A stretch of DNA of 64,000 nucleotides from Silvibacterium bohemicum (GTDB lineage Bacteria > Acidobacteriota > Terriglobia > Terriglobales > Acidobacteriaceae). The stretch spans positions 919,709 through 983,708 of the forward strand of contig NZ_LBHJ01000003.1 in NCBI RefSeq assembly GCF_001006305.1, read 5' to 3'. Shown piece after piece: positions 43,554 to 52,138 of this stretch. How positions within the stretch are numbered: the first letter of the stretch is position 1; each line of letters starts with the position of its first letter. The notes below the pieces were generated by a model. That model ran no database searches. It was not told where the DNA came from and saw only the letters and a list, made by a program, of their open reading frames with translations. The position numbers and the translations under genes are program-made.

Positions 43554-46055
43554 GTGAGCAGGATCGGGATCGGGAAAAACGGCAGGGTGTCTGTTGCGAA
43601 TTTAACTACGGCTGTGCTGCTCTCTGGCTTCGCTATGACCGCGCTCTGCGCTCGGTCATCTGGTGAAGAGCAGGCTTTGCAAATCAAGGTAAATCCGGCA
43701 GACGGCAGGTACACCATTGCCATGCCCGGCTCCGAATCGTCTGCTTTGCGTGCCGGGATCGGAGTCGAAGTAGATGGCCGCTGGCTCCGTGCATCCGATT
43801 ACCCGCGGCATGAATTATCGCAGTCGCAGGGTCAGGGATATCTTGGGCAATTAACAGACTGGCAGGTGACTTACTCCGGAGTAAGTGGAGCGCCAGACCT
43901 GGTCTATCATCTCCGCGCCTATTCTGGAGAGCCCTTCGGCGATATCCAGGTGACGGTTCGCAATACGACCGGGAAGCTCGTTCACATCGAAGGCATTCGT
44001 TCCGTGGATGCCAGCGAAGGAGCGGTCATCGATCTGGGAGGACCGGCCGCCGAGGATCGCGTGCTCTCCGATAGCTGGAGCGAAGACCGCCCCGGCATGA
44101 CCATCCACAATCTGGCCGATACCAAGCAGCAGATGCATCGCGCGGTTGGCAGCCAATTGATCTATAACCTCGCCAGCCATGAGAGCTTGTTTCTTGGCGC
44201 GCTCTCCTCGGACCAGTTCCTCACCGTTCTGCGGCTCCGCCTCGCAGACAAGTCAGCTACCGAACCTCATCTGGCTTCCTATGAAGTCGATTCGACTGGA
44301 ACTACTGAGTTGGAGATCGAGAATTCGCTTGAGCATTCTCCTGCCGAGGATCGTATACCGCTAAGTCTGCCCGTGAATCCCGGCGCTGAACTCTCTTCCG
44401 AACGCGTGCTCTTCAGTCTGTCGAAGGATTATCACCATCAGCTTGATACCTATGGTTCGCTCATCAAGCAGATCCACCATGCGAAGACTTCAGCACCGCC
44501 GTTGATGGGTTGGTGGAGCTGGACGGCATACTACTTTGGCTTGAACGATGGAGCGGCCTTTACGAACGCCAAGTGGGAGGCGGAGCATCTCAAATCGCTC
44601 GGCTATAACATCTTCCACATTGATGAAGGCTATCAGTACGCGCGTGGAGAATACAGTACGCCGAATGCGACTCTCTTTCCCGATGGTCTCGCCCCGGTGT
44701 ACTACAAGGTGCAAGGTCTCGGCCTCGTCCCCGGGATATGGACAGCTCCTTTTGAAGTTTCCGAGCGCTCCTGGGTGTATCAGAATCGCCCCGACTGGTT
44801 GGTAAAGAATGCGTCAGGCAAGCCGATCCATGCAGGCACGGTCGAGCACCGCAAAGATCAGCTCTACGTATTGGACAACACGAACCCCGGCGCCCAGGAT
44901 TACCTGCGCAAAACCTACTCCACGCTCGTAAATCTCTGGGGCATCCGCTACATCAAGATGGACTTCATGGATGACAGCGCGATCGAAGGCTACTACTACA
45001 AGCCGAATACAACGGCTCTGGAGGCGCAGCGCATCGGGCTGAAGACGATTCGCGACACCGTCGGCGACGGCGTCCTTCTCGACAAGGATGGCAGCCCCAT
45101 GTTGAATCCGGTGGGATTGGTAGACTACGGACGCATCTCGCAAGATACCGGTCATACCTTCAGCGCCAGCAAGGAAGCAGCAACCGGAATAGCGGCTCGC
45201 TACTATATGAATAGGAATTATTTTGTGGCCGATCCGGATGCTTTTACCGTGTCGACGCAGACCATCAAAGACCAATCCTGGCACGAAAGTAAAAAGCCCG
45301 CGACCCTCGACGAAGCCAGCGTTTCCATTTCGCTCGCCGCCGTCTCAGGAGGGATGTTCGAGATAGGCGATGACCTCCCATCGTTAACGAAAGACCCCGA
45401 GCGTCTCGCACTGATCGAAAACCCAGAGCTGATCAACATGATTCGACTCGGCAAGGCATCGTTGCCACTGGACCTCATGACCTATTCGGCCGAAGACGGG
45501 CAGCCGAGCGTCTTCTTTCTGAAAGAGGATCGGCGGCAAAGCATTCTGACCGTCTTCAACTGGAGCGAGAAGTCGCGCGATCATTCGATCGATCTCGCCG
45601 CTGCGGGACTGCCTTCAGGCGGACACTATGAAGTCACCGATGCTCTCGATGCGAAAGATATCCTGGCATTGAATGGCGGCACGCTCGCATTGCAACAGCC
45701 GGCTCACTCGGTGCGCCTGATCAAGATTGTCGATACACAAATTCCGGCAACTCCTCCGAGTGTGACGATGGATCATCCTTCGGAGGGTAAGGCTGGAGAT
45801 TCGCTGGTCTTCTCCGCACAAGGCAAGGGAGACGATCCCGTGGTCACCTATCGTTGGGATTTCGGAGACGGCGTGACCTCGGAGGGGAGGGAAGTGAATC
45901 ATGCCTATACCGAACCGGGAGAATATAGCGTACATCTGACGGCCACGGGGCTCGACGGGCTGAGCTCGCAAGATCATTTCGAGCTGCGCGTCACCGGCCA
46001 CATACCGACCACCTTCGATCCGGCAAACATCAAGCGCTATCAGCCTGCCAACTAG
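43554..46055 (+). CDS. Secreted GH-D-like glycosidase with C-terminal PKD domain
   Basis: An 833-residue exported enzyme. The leader NLTTAVLLSGFAMTALCA is a signal peptide. After a ~300-residue beta-sandwich comes a melibiase-like barrel: PPLMGWWSWTAYYFGLNDGA, YNIFHIDEGYQYARGEY, VPGIWTAPFEVSERSW and IRYIKMDFMDDSAIEGYY, where D470 fits the nucleophile strand. VDYGRISQDTGHTF (D531) is a candidate acid/base. The C-terminal ~85 residues form a PKD domain (VTYRWDFGDGVTSEGREV, HAYTEPGEYSVHLTATG). Clan GH-D is clear, but the motifs depart from GH27 and classical GH36, so the substrate (alpha-Gal, alpha-GalNAc or beta-L-arabinopyranose) is open. GTG 43554 follows GGAGG (43544-43548) by 5 nt. It is co-transcribed with the receptor, and a hairpin ends the operon. 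Confidence 0.83.
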   Translation: MSRIGIGKNGRVSVANLTTAVLLSGFAMTALCARSSGEEQALQIKVNPADGRYTIAMPGSESSALRAGIGVEVDGRWLRASDYPRHELSQSQGQGYLGQLTDWQVTYSGVSGAPDLVYHLRAYSGEPFGDIQVTVRNTTGKLVHIEGIRSVDASEGAVIDLGGPAAEDRVLSDSWSEDRPGMTIHNLADTKQQMHRAVGSQLIYNLASHESLFLGALSSDQFLTVLRLRLADKSATEPHLASYEVDSTGTTELEIENSLEHSPAEDRIPLSLPVNPGAELSSERVLFSLSKDYHHQLDTYGSLIKQIHHAKTSAPPLMGWWSWTAYYFGLNDGAAFTNAKWEAEHLKSLGYNIFHIDEGYQYARGEYSTPNATLFPDGLAPVYYKVQGLGLVPGIWTAPFEVSERSWVYQNRPDWLVKNASGKPIHAGTVEHRKDQLYVLDNTNPGAQDYLRKTYSTLVNLWGIRYIKMDFMDDSAIEGYYYKPNTTALEAQRIGLKTIRDTVGDGVLLDKDGSPMLNPVGLVDYGRISQDTGHTFSASKEAATGIAARYYMNRNYFVADPDAFTVSTQTIKDQSWHESKKPATLDEASVSISLAAVSGGMFEIGDDLPSLTKDPERLALIENPELINMIRLGKASLPLDLMTYSAEDGQPSVFFLKEDRRQSILTVFNWSEKSRDHSIDLAAAGLPSGGHYEVTDALDAKDILALNGGTLALQQPAHSVRLIKIVDTQIPATPPSVTMDHPSEGKAGDSLVFSAQGKGDDPVVTYRWDFGDGVTSEGREVNHAYTEPGEYSVHLTATGLDGLSSQDHFELRVTGHIPTTFDPANIKRYQPAN

Positions 46056-46086
46056 AAAACTGCAGCGTGAGAGCCGAGAAGCAAAA

Positions 46087-46112
46087 GGGCAACGCCGGTT
46101 TCGGCGTTGCCC
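46087..46112. terminator. Bidirectional terminator hairpin
   Basis: GGGCAACGCCG and CGGCGTTGCCC form a perfect 11-bp stem with a 4-nt GTTT loop between convergent genes. On the minus strand it is followed by TTTT, a good intrinsic terminator for the small gene at 46145-46579; it may also stop the plus-strand operon. Confidence 0.8.
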
Positions 46113-46144
46113 CTATGCTGTTTACTCCGCAAAATCAAATCACT

Positions 46145-46579
46145 CTAGCGATGACCGCCGCCACCACCATGCGAGAATCCGGCTGCGTGCTCCCCGCCTC
46201 CGTCATGGCCGGCATTTCCTATGTGGCCCTGACCGTCCCTGGCCTCATTCGCATGAAAGTGATTGAACGCGCTCTCCCCACGATCCGGCATCGGTCCCGC
46301 ATACCCGTGATGAGGATCGTAACGGTTATCGACATGGCCATAGAAGCCATGCGGACCGTGGAACCAGGGACCGGCTCCAATGAAAATGCCGCCAGTAAAC
46401 CAATCAGGCCCGTAGTAGCCGTAAGGAGCGCATGGGTACGGGGCATAGTCGAAGTAGCCGTAAGGGCAGACAGGCGCGACCCCAATGTTGACGGATACCT
46501 GAGCGGGTACGACTGCACTGCTGGCGAAGAACATCCCAGCACCTAGGGTCAATGAGCTTAGAAACCTGAATTTGCGCAT
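46145..46579 (-). CDS. Small secreted Gly/His/Tyr/Pro-rich protein
   Basis: A 144-residue protein with a signal peptide (FLSSLTLGAGMFFASSAVVPA). The mature part is rich in Gly, Tyr, Pro and His: VCPYGYFDYAPYPCAPYGYY, WFTGGIFIGAGPWFHG and a C-terminal tail of His, Gly and Ala ending in HGGGGGHR. Two closely spaced cysteines could form a disulphide. AGGTGA lies just upstream of ATG 46579, and a T-tailed hairpin ends the gene. Proteins of this composition are common in Acidobacteria and are usually left as hypothetical. The histidine-rich tail suggests metal binding or surface association, which is inference only. It is unrelated in sequence to its PUL neighbours and transcribed against them. 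Confidence 0.75.
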   Translation of the reverse strand: MRKFRFLSSLTLGAGMFFASSAVVPAQVSVNIGVAPVCPYGYFDYAPYPCAPYGYYGPDWFTGGIFIGAGPWFHGPHGFYGHVDNRYDPHHGYAGPMPDRGESAFNHFHANEARDGQGHIGNAGHDGGGEHAAGFSHGGGGGHR

Positions 46580-46871
46580 ACTTTCACCTCGCGGATGAGG
46601 CTAACAGAAAGATGGTGCTCCTTTCCTCTGAGGAAACCACCGAAGGTAACCCATGCCGAAGCATCCCTGCGGGGAACTACTCAGCGTTAGCAGCGGCGAT
46701 GCATCTAAGAAGATCCACAAAGCTTCCGGACGATTGAGCCAGGAATGCGGACTATCAGCCTGGATCGTCTGAGCTACCGTCCCATCTAGTTCATGACGAG
46801 GTGCAAGCGCGGCCTCTCATCTGTGGCGGGAAGACGATTCAGTCCTCAATTGAAGCGAAGGAGAATTCATC
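46580..46871. other. Divergent intergenic region, nothing specific seen
   Basis: 292 bp between the small secreted protein (minus) and the NAD-epimerase-like gene (plus). No convincing promoter pair, repeat or coding frame was found. Confidence 0.4.
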
Positions 46872-47756
46872 ATGCGTATTTTTGTTACCGGCGCGACCGG
46901 TTTCATCGGTTCAGCCATTGTTCCCGAACTCATCAACGCCGGCCATCAGGTGATCGGGCTGACACGATCGGATGCGGGCGCACAATCCCTCGAAGCCGCT
47001 GGCGCAGAGGCGCATCGAGGCACTCTGGAAGATCCGGCAAGTTTGCGGGGTGGGGCAGCCAAGTCGGACGGTGTCATTCACTGTGCCTTCGACCATGACT
47101 TCTCGAGATTCGTAGAGAACTGCGAGAAAGACAGGCGCGCAATCGAGGCTCTGGGCGACGCACTCACCGGATCTGATCGCCCGCTGGTCATCACCTCCGG
47201 AACCGGAATGGGGAACGCCGCGCCAGGGCAGCCAGCGACCGAAGACCACTTCAATCCCGACCATCCGAATCCCCGTAAAGCTTCGGAATTGGCAGGCGTT
47301 TCGGTAGCTGGCCGTGGTGTCAACGTGTCGGTGGTGCGGCTTCCGCAGGTCCACGACCCGGTGAAGCAGGGCCTCATCACTCCCTACGTCCAGATAGCTC
47401 GCGAGAAGGGAAGTGTGGCGTATGTCGGTGACGGACTCAACCGCTTTCCCGCAGCGCATGTCCTCGATGTTGCCCGTCTCTACAGGCTGGCGATAGAAAA
47501 GCATGAAGCTGGCAGCAGATATCACGCGGTTGCGGAAGAAGGAGTGTCCGTTCGGGACATCGCTGAAGTTATTGGCCGCGGCCTGAAGCTTCCGGTAGTC
47601 AGCCTCTCACCGGAGGAAGCGCCAGCTCATTTCGGATGGCTCGCACCGTTTATGGGTTTCGACATGCCCGCTTCCAACGCGCAAACTCGGCAGCGGCTGG
47701 GATGGCTCCCAACCGGTCCCAGCCTGATCGCGGATCTCGAACAAGTGCGCTATTAG
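46872..47756 (+). CDS. NAD-dependent epimerase/dehydratase family (extended SDR) protein
   Basis: A 294-residue Rossmann-fold protein. The N-terminal TGATGFIGSAIVPELINAGH contains the extended-SDR glycine motif TGxxGxxG. The core strand GVIHCAFDHDFSRF and the stretch VVRLPQVHDPVKQGLI follow. The usual catalytic Y-x-x-x-K is not obvious; the region where it should lie reads NPRKASELAGVSV, as in the atypical SDR subgroup that includes NAD(P)-binding regulatory or reductase-like members. GAAGGAGAATTCATC upstream of ATG 46872 gives a good ribosome site. The substrate is unknown. It is flanked by the secreted small protein and the convergent winged-helix regulator and shows no link to the PULs. 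Confidence 0.85.
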   Translation: MRIFVTGATGFIGSAIVPELINAGHQVIGLTRSDAGAQSLEAAGAEAHRGTLEDPASLRGGAAKSDGVIHCAFDHDFSRFVENCEKDRRAIEALGDALTGSDRPLVITSGTGMGNAAPGQPATEDHFNPDHPNPRKASELAGVSVAGRGVNVSVVRLPQVHDPVKQGLITPYVQIAREKGSVAYVGDGLNRFPAAHVLDVARLYRLAIEKHEAGSRYHAVAEEGVSVRDIAEVIGRGLKLPVVSLSPEEAPAHFGWLAPFMGFDMPASNAQTRQRLGWLPTGPSLIADLEQVRY

Positions 47757-47852
47757 AAAATGCACTACGAGAAGTGGACTACTAGGCATGACCCCACACC
47801 CGCAACAGGCTCGTAGCCAGCACGCCCGCGCCGAATAAAGGGTTAGAGCCGG

Positions 47853-47868
47853 GGCAACTTCTGTTGCC
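47853..47868. terminator. Small hairpin between convergent genes
   Basis: GGCAAC-TTCT-GTTGCC, a perfect 6-bp stem with a tetraloop, in the 242-bp gap between the convergent epimerase-like and winged-helix genes. The remainder of the gap shows nothing else. Confidence 0.35.
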
Positions 47869-47998
47869 ATCAGCGCATGGGGAAGAGTTTTTCTGCGCTC
47901 CAACAGCGGTCGAGCCTGTTGGCCATCTTTGATGTGATCGTTTAAATCGCCTGCCGTGGCCTGGAGCGCGGAGCTACAGCAGGCGCACTTTCGCGAGC

Positions 47999-50188
47999 TC
48001 AGGGAAGCGAAATACGGTACAGGTTCCGGTGAACGGTGGTGTTCACCCAGGCATAGTGTTCGGGGTCCTTGCCCGGCACCAGATCTGCGCGCCTCACGGA
48101 TTTCGCTCCCGGAACCACGCTTGGTTCGGCCAGCGGTGCAATCCCACCCACGGGAAGATTGGACAGGCTTTCTCCCGGCCCCACTGGAATCGCCAAACTC
48201 CGCCCTGCGCTGGTCCGCGACGGATCCTCTACCGGAATGAATAGAAATCTACCGTCCGTCGACCACTTCGGGAGACAGTAGCTTGTGCATATGTGCCGCG
48301 CGCGCCCGCCATCCAGCGGAATCGCCATTACCGAGGGAAAGTCCCTGTCCGTTGTTCGGGAAACCACTGCCATCGCCCATCGCCGCCCTGGCGATACCCC
48401 CTGGAACTCGGCGATGGGATACGGGAACACCTTCGAACGGTTCGAGCCGTCTGGATTCATCCGCTCCAGGTAGTTCTTGTTTCCCTCCGTCTCCACGAAG
48501 AGAATCTGTCCATGCACCCCGAAACGCGGCCATCTTCCGCCAGGATTGCCCACTTTACGCGCCGCTGCGCTTCGGTCTAAAGGAGCCAACCACAGCTGCG
48601 TCGTTCCCCCAGGCGCCAGGGTTGTGTACACCGCCTGCTTGCCATCTGTCGACACATCGTAGGAGCTCATCGAAGTTCCTGGGAACACCGCCTCGCTTTT
48701 CCCCGAGTCGATCTCCGTGCGCCATAGCTCCGCACCCGAAGCTTCTCCATGCCGCAGCAGATAGTAGATGTTCTTGGAGTCCGGGCTGAAAGAAGGAGAT
48801 ATCCCGCCGATCACCTCACCCTCTGAAGAGAGCGGCCGCTCGTTGTTCCCATCGTGAATCCAGAGAGCGCTTTCATGCACGCCAACCGATGTGATCAGCG
48901 CCCGCCCCGTTTGTTCCACCGCAATTCCTTCCTCCTCGGTAGGTCCGGAGGTGATTTGCTCCGGCGTCCCTTCCGGAAAACGCTGCCGCCACAGGTGGCT
49001 CCGTCCTTCGACCACAGCGGTGAAATACATCCAAGCCCCGTCCGGCGACCACCCCGCAGATGTGCATGCACCTGCCGGTCCCGCCTGTCGGGCCGCGCGC
49101 CCGCCGTCCAGAGAAACCAACTTGCACGATATCCAGCCTTCGCCGTTCATCTCTACTATTAACGCCCAGTGGCGATCCGGTGATGGATACGAGTAATGTG
49201 CCATGCCGCGTTCATGCGGCGGGAAATAAATTTCGCGCAGGTCCGCGCGGGTTGCTGTCGCCGTGACCACTCCCATATGGATTCCCGAGGGGATCTCGGA
49301 AAAAAGCAGCCGCTGGGAGTCCAACCACACCAGTCCCGCCGCATTCTTCAGTAGAAGATGAGGTTCGCCTCCCAACGCCGATACCTGATAGGTGGAAAAT
49401 CCGGAACTATCGAATACCGTGTACGCGATCTGCGACCCATCCGGAGAGAATGTAAGCCCGTACTTTGCCCGATCGTCGTCGGTGACGCGCCTCGCCTCTC
49501 CGTTCGGCAGCATCTTGATATAGATTTGATCGGAGCTGAGAAATGGGTTGCCCCCTCGAACAAATGCCAGCATTCGTCCATCCGGTGACAATGCCGGCGC
49601 AACCGCCGAATCCGTGAAGTCGGTGAGCTGCGTATACCGGACCTCCGGCGGACGATGCCGCCATCGATAGAGAGCCATGCCGCCGAGCGCAAGGAAGATG
49701 CAGCTCCCAACTCCCACATACCAGGCCACCTGTTTTCTTCGCGGATGCCGCGAAATGACGGCAATCGCTTTGGGTATGTTCGGAGGCGAGGAGACCGGGA
49801 ACGGCAAGGCTGGCACAACCGTCGAAACCGATGCGACAAACCTATACCCTGCCCCGGTCACCGTCTGGATGAAGCGTGGTTCGCTGGGATCGTCGTGGAG
49901 CAGGTGCCGAAGCTTCCGGATCGCCGTATTGATCCCATGTTCGGTATCGACGAATATTTCGCTCGACCAGAGCCGCTCGGCAATCTCCGCCCGGCTGACC
50001 AGCTGCCCCTCCCGGGAAACCAGAAGGATCAGCAACTCCATCGGCTTGCGCTCTAAGCGCAGCGGCTGGCTCTTGCGCAGCAGCTCGAAGCGTCCGCAAT
50101 CCAGCCGGAATTCGCAAAATTCATACACCGCACCCTGTCCCCTGTTGGCCGCGGAACTGATCTCCGGACTGGGTACGCGATTCGACAC
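47999..50188 (-). CDS. Membrane-anchored winged-helix regulator with PD40 beta-propeller
   Basis: A 729-residue one-component regulator. Residues ~20-120 form an OmpR/PhoB-type winged helix (FRLDCGRFELLRKSQPLRLE, ELLILLVSREGQLVSRAEI, INTAIRKLRHLLHDD, FIQTVTGAGYRF). One transmembrane helix (VAWYVGVGSCIFLALGGMAL) lies at ~residues 152-172. The remainder is a periplasmic TolB-like propeller built from PD40 repeats such as ALSPDGRMLAFVRGG, FSPDGSQIAYTVF and FSPDSKNIYYLL. This CadC-like layout is a hallmark of Acidobacteria and probably couples an extracytoplasmic signal to transcription. It is divergent from the secreted 203-residue protein at 50365, a likely target by proximity. The ligand is unknown. 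Confidence 0.9.
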   Translation of the reverse strand: MSNRVPSPEISSAANRGQGAVYEFCEFRLDCGRFELLRKSQPLRLERKPMELLILLVSREGQLVSRAEIAERLWSSEIFVDTEHGINTAIRKLRHLLHDDPSEPRFIQTVTGAGYRFVASVSTVVPALPFPVSSPPNIPKAIAVISRHPRRKQVAWYVGVGSCIFLALGGMALYRWRHRPPEVRYTQLTDFTDSAVAPALSPDGRMLAFVRGGNPFLSSDQIYIKMLPNGEARRVTDDDRAKYGLTFSPDGSQIAYTVFDSSGFSTYQVSALGGEPHLLLKNAAGLVWLDSQRLLFSEIPSGIHMGVVTATATRADLREIYFPPHERGMAHYSYPSPDRHWALIVEMNGEGWISCKLVSLDGGRAARQAGPAGACTSAGWSPDGAWMYFTAVVEGRSHLWRQRFPEGTPEQITSGPTEEEGIAVEQTGRALITSVGVHESALWIHDGNNERPLSSEGEVIGGISPSFSPDSKNIYYLLRHGEASGAELWRTEIDSGKSEAVFPGTSMSSYDVSTDGKQAVYTTLAPGGTTQLWLAPLDRSAAARKVGNPGGRWPRFGVHGQILFVETEGNKNYLERMNPDGSNRSKVFPYPIAEFQGVSPGRRWAMAVVSRTTDRDFPSVMAIPLDGGRARHICTSYCLPKWSTDGRFLFIPVEDPSRTSAGRSLAIPVGPGESLSNLPVGGIAPLAEPSVVPGAKSVRRADLVPGKDPEHYAWVNTTVHRNLYRISLP

Positions 50189-50364
50189 GTCTCTTGTGCC
50201 TCGGTAAGCACCCCATGTGTATCAGGGAAAAGGCCCGCTTGGAAAGGGTTTAGAGGTTCACCAAATCTTTACCTCCGGCTTTACCCCTGCTTCATTGCCT
50301 GCTCCGGGCCCGCTCCAGTTAGCTTGCTCCTCAATCGGCCATCTTGGCCCGAGGAGGAGAAACG

Positions 50365-50976
50365 ATGAGGGCAACATATTGGAAGTGGATGTCAGTGGTG
50401 AGCGCATTTGCGCTGGCCTTTTCCCTGGTTCCTGGGGCCGCGGCGCTGTGCGGTCCGTCCAACAAACTAATCAAACCTTCAGCCTGGTCCCCGCAGTATG
50501 GCATTGCCAGTCCGCAGTTCGTCAAAGCGGGCCTTGTTGACTACGACGATCACGAACCGTCCATCGTGGGATTGTGGCACGTCGTCTTCACAGGTCAAAC
50601 CATGAACGGCGGATCGTACAGTCTGCCGGAACCCTTCGACAACTCGGTCGTCGTCTGGCACGGAGATGGAACGGAGATTATGAACTCCTCGCGTCCCGCG
50701 CAAGACGGAAACTTCTGCCTCGGTGTGTGGCAGCAAACAGGGAAGCGCCAATACTTCCTCAATCACATTCCCTGGCAGGGCAACGACCCAACGGGAACCC
50801 CTACAGGTGGAGCTCAAATGCTCGAGAAAGTCACCTTGAGCCCGGACGGAAATTCCTACACGGGCAAATTCACCTTTCAGGCCTACGACATCAACGGAAA
50901 TCCCTCACTCGAGGTTTCCGGCACACTGACGGCAAAACGCATCACTCCGGATACCCCTTTCAGCTCTCTGCTTTGA
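50365..50976 (+). CDS. Secreted protein of unknown function
   Basis: A 203-residue exported protein; the signal peptide WMSVVSAFALAFSLVPGAAA is clear. The mature protein has IVGLWHVVFTGQTMNGG, SVVVWHGDGTEIMNSSR, NFCLGVWQQTGKRQYFLN, VTLSPDGNSYTGKFTFQAYD and LEVSGTLTAKRI, successive strands that look like a small beta-barrel resembling lipocalin/DUF-type barrels with a 'G-x-W' start. ATG 50365 follows GAGGAGGAG (50351-50359) by 5 nt; the in-frame TTG 50344 is not needed. It is divergent from the winged-helix propeller regulator and may be its target. I do not recognise the family with certainty; no enzyme motif is visible. Confidence 0.75.
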   Translation: MRATYWKWMSVVSAFALAFSLVPGAAALCGPSNKLIKPSAWSPQYGIASPQFVKAGLVDYDDHEPSIVGLWHVVFTGQTMNGGSYSLPEPFDNSVVVWHGDGTEIMNSSRPAQDGNFCLGVWQQTGKRQYFLNHIPWQGNDPTGTPTGGAQMLEKVTLSPDGNSYTGKFTFQAYDINGNPSLEVSGTLTAKRITPDTPFSSLL

Positions 50977-51685
50977 GAAGTGATGACCTGCTTCGGGGAG
51001 ACGGCGGCTTCCATTTCGACGACCTCCCCGGGCAAGAATTTGGTCGATGGTTCGTCTCACTCTCGACCGACGTTCGCCGGGCTGCTCGTCAATGGGCTCA
51101 TATTCTCCTGCCTCGGAGAAGATGAAGAACCCGTCAACGCCTATGGCTTTGACCGTCGATGTACAGATAGAAGCCGAACGCGAGACCACAGACAACCAGG
51201 ACGCTTAGGAAGACGGAAAGCAGAACAGTGACGATCATTGGGATGCCTTTCAGCTGAAGAACAGAACGAGGCAAAACCGGCTGGGGAGGCCCAAACAGTT
51301 AATCGTCAAAGTGGCCGATTTCCCTTTCAGGATGTGGTGTGAGCCAAATCTGGCGCGACTGGATATTCCGAGCCGTTGAACAACTTGTGCAACGCTATGA
51401 ATTCAGTCTCGGCGGGTCTCACGACGCCAACCGAGTATCACGCGATAAGCTACAAAGCTCTCGCTCAATACCTTGCTATCGACGCCAGACTGGACCAAGG
51501 GAACGCAGCAGACTGGGTGGCACCGGAAGCAGCATTAGAGGCCGAATCCATTCGAAGGAATTGGGTGCAAGGGCAGGATAGACGCAGGTTTGGAGCGGTT
51601 TAGCGCGACTGAAGCGACACTGCGTGGTATCTCCAACTGCACTATTATCTATATCTTTTTAAATTGAACAGCCTAGATGGGTTAA
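50977..51685. other. Gene-poor stretch before tRNA-Ser
   Basis: 709 bp without a recognisable conserved gene. The only credible reading frame is the 34-codon minus-strand mini-gene at 51134-51238. A 75-codon plus-strand frame (51376-51603) has no ribosome site and no recognisable motif. No repeats or direct duplications of the tRNA 3' end were seen. Confidence 0.45.
51134..51238 (-). CDS. Putative 34-residue single-pass membrane protein
   Basis: A short frame on the minus strand runs from ATG at 51238 to TGA at 51134. The translation begins MIVTVLLSVFLSVLVVCGLA and continues FGFYLYIDGQSHRR. It has about 25 hydrophobic residues forming one transmembrane helix, then a polar, basic tail, fitting the positive-inside rule for a cytoplasmic C-terminus. 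AAAGG lies 8 nt before the ATG. Such composition is unlikely in random GC-rich sequence. It could be a small regulatory subunit of a membrane complex, but no partner is adjacent. It is too short for most gene finders and needs conservation evidence. Confidence 0.4.
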   Translation of the reverse strand: MIVTVLLSVFLSVLVVCGLAFGFYLYIDGQSHRR

Positions 51686-51688
51686 TGG

Positions 51689-51777
51689 CGGAGAGGGAGG
51701 GATTCGAACCCCCGGTAGCCTTTCGACTACGTCTGATTTCGAGTCAGGTGCATTCAACCGGGCTCTGCCACCTCTCC
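51689..51777 (-). tRNA. tRNA-Ser (anticodon CGA)
   Basis: On the minus strand the acceptor GGAGAGG (complement of 51771-51777) pairs with CCTCTCC (complement of 51690-51696). The anticodon loop CTCGAAA within TGACTCGAAATCA gives anticodon CGA, which reads UCG. A long variable arm (ACGTAGTCGAAAGGCTACC) marks a class II tRNA. The T-loop GGTTCGAATCC is intact, and the discriminator G is followed by an encoded CCA (complement of 51686-51688). Confidence 0.95.
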
Positions 51778-52138
51778 GTACCATGGCCGGCGACTGGGCG
51801 CTTCAGCGATTGTACCGAAGCGTGTCGCTGTCCTTTTCAAGCCATTCCCGATTCTCACGGCATGCGCCAATCGCTCCACCGGGACGTTTGTCATGATGAA
51901 GAGACACTCTCTTCATCGCTCCTGACCTTGACCCTGGGATTTTGCGCACGGTTTGAATCTCGATTCCGGCCTCTCTCAGTTTAGTGGCAAATGCTCGCCT
52001 ATGGCAATGCTCTCTATCCCTCCGCAGACCGTCCTTCACGAGGCGTCTGAGAGGAGTTTTCTACAGGGAATCGAAGTCATCGAAAGGGATGAGGCGCGAC
52101 GGCCTTCAGAAACCGCGGCCTGTAGTTATGCTGAAAGC
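51778..52138. other. Region between tRNA-Ser and the hydrolase
   Basis: 361 bp. The hydrolase frame stays open back to 51953, but residues upstream of ATG 52139 do not look like part of an alpha/beta hydrolase. No clear promoter seen. Confidence 0.4.

Noticed and set aside
51376-51603. 75-codon open frame on the plus strand
   Set aside because: No ribosome site and no recognisable domain; kept only as a possibility in the description of the gap.
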